In this document: positions 58,732 to 64,000 of the stretch, piece by piece
Layout: every line of letters begins with the position of its first letter
Position numbering within the stretch: the first letter of the stretch is position 1
Assembly (NCBI RefSeq): GCF_000170895.1
Contig: NZ_ABCS01000029.1
Coordinates: forward strand, 33,468 to 97,467
Direction of reading: 5' to 3'
Origin: Plesiocystis pacifica SIR-1
GTDB taxonomy: Bacteria > Myxococcota_A > Polyangia > Nannocystales > Nannocystaceae
DNA length: 64,000 nucleotides
Made by a program: the position numbers and the translations under genes
The notes under the pieces: model-generated
What the model saw: the letters and a program-made list of their open reading frames with translations, nothing else
The model's database searches: none
What the model was told of the DNA's origin: nothing

Positions 58732-59943
58732 GTGGACAGCGACGCAGCCCCCGAGATCGCCTTCGTCCTCACGCGCAAGCAGCTCGAGCTCGTGGGGCGC
58801 CAGCAACCTCGCTGGTCGCGGATGCGTCGCCGTCGGGCGCAGACCCTCGTCCTGTCTGCCCTGGTGCTGGTCCCCGCCTTGGTTCCCCTCGCCCTCGGTC
58901 GCCCCGTCGCCGCGCTCGGCTGGCTCGCCCTGGCCGCGGTCTACATCGGCACGCTGTGGAGACGCAGCGCCGACCAGCGCGGCTCCCCGCCCGCGTGGCA
59001 CAACCGGATCCGCGCCCGCGTCGACCCGGACGCGCTGCGCCTCGACGACGACTGCTCCCGCTCCCGCCTGGCCTGGACCGAGATCGAGTACGCGCTGACG
59101 CCCTCCTTCCTGTTCTTTCTCTACCGCCACGACCGAATGTGGTGCGCGGTCCCGCGGGAGGCCTTTGACGACCCCGAGGACTGCCAGCGCTTCATCGACG
59201 CCGTCGAGGCGGCCCTCGCCGACCCGGTCCCCTTCGAGCCGCCGCTGGCCCTCCCCCAGCGCGGCCCACGGGAGGGCGCGTGGACGGGGCCCGTGGTCGC
59301 CTGGGGCCTCGGCGCGGCCTGCCTGCTCGGGGCGAGGAGCGAGTCCCTCGGCCTCGCGCTGCTCTTCAACTGCCTCGCCGCCGCCTTCGCCTTCCTGGGC
59401 ACGGCCTTGCTGCCCAAGCCCCAGGTCCTGCGCCCGGCGAGCTTCGCCGATCCCGAGGACGCCCCGCTCACCTGGATCGCCGACCTGCGCAGCCGCTACT
59501 TGCTCGCCGTCGGCTGCCTCGCCGTGGCCCTCGCCCTGTTCGCCGGGAGCGCCCGAGCCCCGACGCTGCTCGGCGAAGTGCTCGCGCTGCTCGCCGCCAT
59601 GTTCTGCGCCTTCGGCCTGCTCTCGGCCTCCTTCGAGGCTCGGGATCCGCCGCGCCCCGTCGCCATGGACCACGACGCTCGCGGCCTGCGTCGAGTCGAC
59701 GCGAGCAGCGAGCGCTGGATCGCCTGGGCCGCCCTCACCCCGCCGGAGCAGCGCCGCGACACCATCGTGGCCCGCCGACGCCTCGACCAGGCCATCTTCG
59801 TCGACGTCCCAGACACGGCCTTCGCGACCCCCGCGCAGCGCACGGCCTGCTTCGCGGCGCTCAGTCGCCACGCCGACGCGGCCGCGCAGGCGCCCGACAG
59901 CGCAGTCGGGAGCGAAGCGCTCAGCCAGTCGCCAGCGGATTGA
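58732..59943 (+). CDS. Membrane protein with YcxB-like domain
   Basis: 403 aa from a GTG at 58732 with an AGGAG site 7 nt upstream. Two helices near the start (VLSALVLVPALVPLALG; AALGWLALAAVYIGTLW) are followed by a YcxB-like fold (NRIRARVDPDALRLDD; LAWTEIEYALTPSFLFFLYR; RMWCAVPREAFDD). Further helices (LLGARSESLGLALLFNCLAA; LLAVGCLAVALALFAG) and a second soluble part with the same FVDVPDTAF pattern suggest a duplication. Role unknown. Confidence 0.65.
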   Translation: MDSDAAPEIAFVLTRKQLELVGRQQPRWSRMRRRRAQTLVLSALVLVPALVPLALGRPVAALGWLALAAVYIGTLWRRSADQRGSPPAWHNRIRARVDPDALRLDDDCSRSRLAWTEIEYALTPSFLFFLYRHDRMWCAVPREAFDDPEDCQRFIDAVEAALADPVPFEPPLALPQRGPREGAWTGPVVAWGLGAACLLGARSESLGLALLFNCLAAAFAFLGTALLPKPQVLRPASFADPEDAPLTWIADLRSRYLLAVGCLAVALALFAGSARAPTLLGEVLALLAAMFCAFGLLSASFEARDPPRPVAMDHDARGLRRVDASSERWIAWAALTPPEQRRDTIVARRRLDQAIFVDVPDTAFATPAQRTACFAALSRHADAAAQAPDSAVGSEALSQSPAD

Positions 59944-59973
59944 AGCCGCCCGCGCGGGTCTTGGTCCGGGTCT

Positions 59974-60684
59974 TCACAGCGCCAGCAGCTCCGTGTCGAG
60001 CAGGCCGGCGAGGCGCACGAGGTTGCCGAAGCGCTCGGAGGCCTTGTCCTGGTCTGCGGCCCGCCCAACCTGGCGGCCGACCAGGCGGAAGGCCCGGACC
60101 CGGCGGCTGCGATCGAGCTCGGCGCACTCGCTGGCGATGGCGTCGGCGTCGGTGCGCGGCTCGGCGGCCAGGGCGTAGAGCTCGGCCCGCAGCTCGGGGC
60201 GCGCGGGCAGGCGATCGACGAAGCGCTCGAAGCGGCCGCGCTCCCGCCCCTCGATGGGCTGTCCCCCGCCCAGGCAGTAGGCCAGCAGCTCGGCGACCCG
60301 CCGGGCGTAGTTGCGCTCGCGCTCGCGCCAGCTCGCGCGCCAGCTCGACAGCTGCTCCGACGCGATGCCCAGGCCGCCAGCGATGCGCTCGAGCACGGCG
60401 ATCTCCGGGACGTTCTCGCTCTCGTCGACCATCGCCATGGTCCACGCCTCTTCCAGCAGCAACTCGTGCTGGTCGGCGGCGGGGCTGGGCAGCTCGGCGT
60501 AGCGAGCCTCGAGCGCCGCCGCGTCCCCGAGCATGCCGAGCCAGTCCGAGTAGCTCTCCGTGGGGATGCGATCGTCGATCATCGCCATCAGGCGCTCGAC
60601 CTCGTTGCCGTCGAGGTGTCCGTCGGCATGGGCGATCAGCCCAGTCGCAACGAGGATCCACTCAGTCTCGGGGGACACCGACAT
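59974..60684 (-). CDS. TerB-like protein, paralogue of the 26655-27380 gene
   Basis: 236 aa. The start VSPETEWILVATGLIAHADG and helix LDGNEVERLMAMIDDRIPTE match the paralogue over ~40 residues. A second helical bundle (RVAELLAYCLGGGQPIEGRE) follows with acidic residues at the metal-site positions, and the C-terminus ends in LVRLAGLLDTELLAL. It is convergent with the YcxB-like gene; nothing else in the area suggests tellurite resistance. Weak similarity to DjlA/TerB. Confidence 0.62.
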   Translation of the reverse strand: MSVSPETEWILVATGLIAHADGHLDGNEVERLMAMIDDRIPTESYSDWLGMLGDAAALEARYAELPSPAADQHELLLEEAWTMAMVDESENVPEIAVLERIAGGLGIASEQLSSWRASWRERERNYARRVAELLAYCLGGGQPIEGRERGRFERFVDRLPARPELRAELYALAAEPRTDADAIASECAELDRSRRVRAFRLVGRQVGRAADQDKASERFGNLVRLAGLLDTELLAL

Positions 60685-60804
60685 GTCGCGGGGATGCTAG
60701 CAGGACCGGCGCCCCCGTGCGCGAGTGCAACAACGAATCAACTCACCCCGAGGATGAAATTTTTCCGCGTCCACGGCCTTCGCGCGGGCTGATACCCTGA
60801 ACGG

Positions 60805-61203
60805 GTGAACGAGCCGAACAACCAAGGCCCCTCGCCCTACGCCCCCCCGCCGGGCGCGAACCCTTACGCCTCGCCCTACGCCAACCCGACGGACGCCGGC
60901 AACCCCTACGCGAACGCCAACCCGAACCCCTCGGGCGGCGCCGACAACCCCTTCGCCTCGCCGCCCGCCAACCCCTACGCCCCGCCGGTCGACAACGCCT
61001 ACACCGACGCCGAGCCCCTGAGCTTCGAGGACCCGGGCAACTTCTGGTTGGGCTTCCTCGCCGCCTTCTTCTTCGCGCTCCTCGGCCTGATCATCGTCTG
61101 GATCCGCGGCAAGCCCGAGAGCAAGCGCGGCGCCGCGTGGGGCTTTGGCATCCGCTTCGGCCTCGGCCTGCTCGTGGGCCTCGCCGGCGCGCTCGCGGGC
61201 TGA
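60805..61203 (+). CDS. Small membrane protein with Asn-Pro-Tyr-Ala repeats
   Basis: 132 aa from a GTG. The first ~65 residues are a low-complexity cytoplasmic tail with repeats of NPYA (GANPYASPYANP; AGNPYANANPNP; ANPYAPP). Two helices follow (NFWLGFLAAFFFALLGLIIV; FGIRFGLGLLVGLAGALAG) with a Lys/Arg-rich loop. Pro/Tyr-rich tails of this kind are often scaffolds for self-assembly. No family is recognised. Confidence 0.65.
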   Translation: MNEPNNQGPSPYAPPPGANPYASPYANPTDAGNPYANANPNPSGGADNPFASPPANPYAPPVDNAYTDAEPLSFEDPGNFWLGFLAAFFFALLGLIIVWIRGKPESKRGAAWGFGIRFGLGLLVGLAGALAG

Positions 61204-61272
61204 GCGGGCCCTCGTCCCCTTCGCCCCCGTCGCTGCGGGAATCTGGGAGTCTGCGGGGGCGTCCGGTATAGG

Positions 61273-62433
61273 ATGGCCATGTCCTCCCTGGTGATGTCCG
61301 CGCCCTCGACCGAGCCCCAGACCGCCACCGCCCAGCCGCTGCGCGTGATGATCGCCGGCGGCGGCACGGGCGGGCACCTGTTCCCCGGCATCGCCCTGGC
61401 CGAGCGCGTGGTCGCGGCGGGCGGCGAGGTCTGCTTCGTCGGCACCGATCGCGGCATCGAAGCTCGGGTGCTGCCCGAGCAAGGCTGGCCGCTCGAGCGC
61501 ATCGAGGTCACCGGGATCAAGGGCCGCGGGATCAAGGGCTTGCTCACGGGGCTGCTCCGCCTCCCGCGGGCGTGGCTCCAGAGCCGGGCCATCATCCGCG
61601 ACTTCGCCCCGGACGTCGTCGTTGGCGTGGGCGGCTACGCCAGCGGGCCGATCGTCGCCACCGCCTGGTCCATGGGTCGGGCCACGGCCATCCTCGAGCA
61701 AAACTCGGTCCCCGGCATCACCAACCGCATCCTCGGGCGCCTGGTGCGGCGGGTGTTCGCCACCTTCCCCGACGCCCGCGGAGACTTCCCCGCCCACAAG
61801 CTGGTGCTCGCGGGCAACCCGATCCGCGCCGCCTTGCTCGAGCGCCTCGAGCGAGCCCGCAGCGACGCCGAGGCCGACCAGGCCCGAGGCCGCGCGCCCC
61901 GGCTGCTCGTGTTCGGCGGCAGCCAGGGGGCCCGGGCGATCAACCGCGCGATGGTCCAGTCGATCGCCGCGTTGATGGAGGCCGTGCCCGAGCTGGAGGT
62001 CTGGCACCAGACCGGCGAGCGTGAGCTCGACGAGGTCCGCGAGGGCTACGCCGCCGCGGGCGTCGACGAGGCGCGCGTGCGCGTGGCCCCCTTCATCAAG
62101 GACATGGGCGAAGCCTACGCCTGGTGCGATCTCGCCCTGTGCCGCGCCGGCGCGACCTCGCTGGCGGAGCTCGCGGCCGTGGGCTGCCCCGCCGTGCTCA
62201 TCCCCTTCCCCCACGCCACCGACGACCACCAGACCCACAACGCGGCCTCCCTGGTCGCGGCTGGGGGCGCAGTCATGATTCCCCAATCGGAGCTCGACGA
62301 CGCGCGCCTGGTCGACACCCTCGGCGCGCTGATGGCCGACCCTGCGCGGCTCTCGGCGATGCGCCAGGGCATGCTCAGCGCCGCTCGGCCCCAGGCCGCG
62401 AGCACGATCTACGCGGCCCTCGCCGAGCTCTAA
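61273..62433 (+). CDS. murG: UDP-GlcNAc:lipid I N-acetylglucosaminyltransferase MurG
   Basis: 386 aa. Family marks: the GGTGGH loop (VMIAGGGTGGHLFPGIAL), VVGVGGYASGP, EQNSVPGITNR, FGGSQGARAIN and the C-terminal donor site RAGATSLAELAAVGCPAVLI with PFPHATDDHQTHNA. MurG adds GlcNAc to lipid I at the inner face of the membrane to make lipid II. It is usually in the dcw cluster; here it stands alone between unrelated genes. The first ~20 residues are an extension, so starting at a later Met (1281 or 1294-type positions) is possible. Confidence 0.93.
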   Translation: MAMSSLVMSAPSTEPQTATAQPLRVMIAGGGTGGHLFPGIALAERVVAAGGEVCFVGTDRGIEARVLPEQGWPLERIEVTGIKGRGIKGLLTGLLRLPRAWLQSRAIIRDFAPDVVVGVGGYASGPIVATAWSMGRATAILEQNSVPGITNRILGRLVRRVFATFPDARGDFPAHKLVLAGNPIRAALLERLERARSDAEADQARGRAPRLLVFGGSQGARAINRAMVQSIAALMEAVPELEVWHQTGERELDEVREGYAAAGVDEARVRVAPFIKDMGEAYAWCDLALCRAGATSLAELAAVGCPAVLIPFPHATDDHQTHNAASLVAAGGAVMIPQSELDDARLVDTLGALMADPARLSAMRQGMLSAARPQAASTIYAALAEL

Positions 62434-62509
62434 TCCAGACTTCGACGCCCTCGAACTGTCCATTCGAGCGCACGAATCGCGACCCCAAAGCCCGCTATGA
62501 TGTCCGCCG

Positions 62510-64000
62510 ATGGAGGTGGGCGGGTATCGCGGGACGGACATCGTTCGGGAGTCCCTGCGCAGCGTGGTCTGGCGCGGGCTTCGACGCAGCGACGGGCGCC
62601 CCGTGGTCATCAAGACCCCGGCCCCCCACCTGGCCCCCGCCCAGGTCCGGGCCCGCTTTCGCAACGAGTGGTTGATCGCGCAGCTCGTCGACGCGCCGGA
62701 GCTCGTCGAGGTCCTCGAGCTGATCGACGAGCCCACGGCGCTGGCCCTGGTGTTCGCCGACGACGACCCCGAGCTCCGCGCCCTCGACGAGCACGCCCTC
62801 GCCCAGCCCCCGGACACCGCCGCGTGCGTGCGCGTGGCCCTGGCCGTGCTCGACGCCCTCACCCACCTGCACGCCAAGAGCGTCGTCCACAAGGACATCA
62901 AACCGAGCAACGTCCTGGTCAACCCCGACTACGGGCGCGCCGTGCTGATCGACTTTGGCATCTCGGCGGTGCTGCCCCGGGAGCTGCGCTGGACCACCGG
63001 GGCGCGCATCGAGGGCACCCTCGGCTACATGCCCCCGGAGCAGACCGGGCGCATCGATCGCGCCGTCGACTACCGCAGCGACTACTACAGCCTCGGGGCC
63101 ACGCTCTACTGGCTGCTCACGGGCGAGCGCCTGTTCCCCGAGCTGCGCGAGGCCAGCGAGCTCATCCACGCCCAGCTGACCCGGGTGCCGCCGCTGGCCC
63201 ACGAGCGCGCCCCCGAGCGCCGCCTGCCCCCGGTGCTCTCGCGGGTCGTGGCCAAGCTGCTGCGCAAGTCGGCCGACGAGCGCTACCAGGGCTCCCACGG
63301 GCTGCGCCAGGACCTGCGGCGCATCCTCGACGCCCTCGAGGGGCCGGGCGAGGTGCCCGAGTTCGCCATCGCCAGCCGCGATCCCTCGGAGCGCCTGCGG
63401 CCCCCCCAGCGCCTCTACGGCCGGGATACGCAGCGCGCCCGCTTGCTCGAGCTGCACCGCCAAGCTCGCCCCAGCGCCCCCAGCCTCGCCCGCGTCCGCG
63501 GGCCCTCGGGCTCGGGCAAGTCGGCCCTGCTCGACGATCTGCGCAGCGCCCTGACGCAAGAGGGCGCGAGCTCGGTGTTCTCGGTCCGCAAGTTCGACCA
63601 GTACAGCCAGGCCGATCCGCGCACGGGCCTCGGGCGCATCCTCGAGGGCATGCTGGTCGCCGTCCGCGACCACCCGGAGGTCCCCGAGCGCGCCCTCGCC
63701 GGGGCCATGGCCGAGGCCATGGGCGCGAACGCCTCGCTGCTGCGCCCCCTCGTCCCCTCCCTCGGGCCCATGCTCGACGCCCTCGCGCCGCGCCCCGAAG
63801 CCACGTCCGCGCCCCCGTCGGTCGGGCCCGCCGAGCAGCGCGATCGCTTTTGGGACACCGTCGAGGGCTTCGTCGAGGTCCTGCGCCGCGCCCCCGTGGC
63901 CCAGGTGCTGGTCCTCGACGACGTGCAGTGGGCGGACGCGACCAGCCTGCGCCTGGTCGAGCTGCTCGTCCGGCCCAGCCCCGCCGACGCGCCCGAGCGG
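62510..64000 (+). CDS. Ser/Thr protein kinase fused to AAA-type ATPase, 3' end cut by window edge
   Basis: At least 497 codons, open at the right edge. The kinase (about 5-270) has VVIKTP for the Lys, VVHKDIKPSNVLV with Lys in place of Arg in HRD, and LIDFGIS. The APE region reads GTLGYMPPEQ. After a linker comes an ATPase of the AAA_16/ORC-like type with P-loop GPSGSGKSALL and Walker B QVLVLDDVQWAD. This order (kinase, ATPase, then often TPR, GAF and histidine kinase) is a common multi-domain sensor in myxobacteria and cyanobacteria. The missing end would tell which. Confidence 0.85.
   Translation, partial: MEVGGYRGTDIVRESLRSVVWRGLRRSDGRPVVIKTPAPHLAPAQVRARFRNEWLIAQLVDAPELVEVLELIDEPTALALVFADDDPELRALDEHALAQPPDTAACVRVALAVLDALTHLHAKSVVHKDIKPSNVLVNPDYGRAVLIDFGISAVLPRELRWTTGARIEGTLGYMPPEQTGRIDRAVDYRSDYYSLGATLYWLLTGERLFPELREASELIHAQLTRVPPLAHERAPERRLPPVLSRVVAKLLRKSADERYQGSHGLRQDLRRILDALEGPGEVPEFAIASRDPSERLRPPQRLYGRDTQRARLLELHRQARPSAPSLARVRGPSGSGKSALLDDLRSALTQEGASSVFSVRKFDQYSQADPRTGLGRILEGMLVAVRDHPEVPERALAGAMAEAMGANASLLRPLVPSLGPMLDALAPRPEATSAPPSVGPAEQRDRFWDTVEGFVEVLRRAPVAQVLVLDDVQWADATSLRLVELLVRPSPADAPER

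Overview
The window is very GC-rich, gene-dense DNA from a large bacterial genome, most likely a myxobacterium (Myxococcota; the style fits the Nannocystis/Enhygromyxa/Plesiocystis side). This is inferred from two multidomain Ser/Thr protein kinases, many lipoproteins with low-complexity linkers, an FG-GAP/UnbV lipoprotein, a ferritin-like lipoprotein, frequent GTG/TTG starts, a lone terpene cyclase and few long operons. There is no phage, IS element, CRISPR array, rRNA or tRNA that I can support.

Layout. 1-4909 (minus): a type I secretion-like operon of ABC protein, HlyD-type adaptor and TolC-type outer-membrane protein, the last cut by the left edge; the ABC ATPase domain has lost its catalytic motifs. 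5109-6011: a NhaR-type LysR regulator. 6017-8693: a DUF6438 lipoprotein and a TetR regulator (minus) divergent from a Rieske oxygenase, with two palindromic operators lying on a good promoter. 8945-14431: an antiquitin-type aldehyde dehydrogenase, the ferritin-like lipoprotein and the FG-GAP/UnbV lipoprotein. 14786-18976: a small unknown protein, a terpene cyclase, an NTF2-like lipoprotein, a PilZ protein and a FliA-type sigma factor. 19018-24872: an accessory EF-G, a possible SctJ-like lipoprotein, an MFS carrier and a coniferyl-aldehyde-type dehydrogenase. 25335-33364 (minus): a GAF protein with twin Cys4 motifs, a TerB-like protein, SppA fused to a predicted beta-barrel, and MutS2. 33479-41902 (plus): a tightly coupled ten-gene Mrp-type cation/proton antiporter operon with three NuoL/M/N-like subunits. 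42052-49582: small exported proteins, a tandem-kinase receptor, a carboxypeptidase-regulatory-like surface protein and a phosphohexomutase. 49776-64000: an ABC-2-like membrane protein, type II NADH dehydrogenase, a stress-type protein coupled to gcvP, a YcxB-like pair, a second TerB-like protein, MurG and a kinase-AAA protein cut by the right edge.

The most unusual signal is not a gene. Six loci carry a modular intergenic repeat family. In every case it starts at or just after the stop codon of a gene and reads away from that gene. One module (B) begins right after the stop with a conserved TTCTGCCCCCACAG-like stretch; the other (A) is a stem-loop with a G-rich loop, followed by a separate, locus-specific perfect hairpin. 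Arm sequences differ between loci but pairing is kept, which argues for selection on structure. Two copies supply the TGA stop codon of the host gene.

Most genes stand alone or in pairs. The clear cooperative units are the secretion operon, the TetR/Rieske pair, the Mrp operon, the phosphohexomutase/surface-protein pair and gcvP with its coupled partner.
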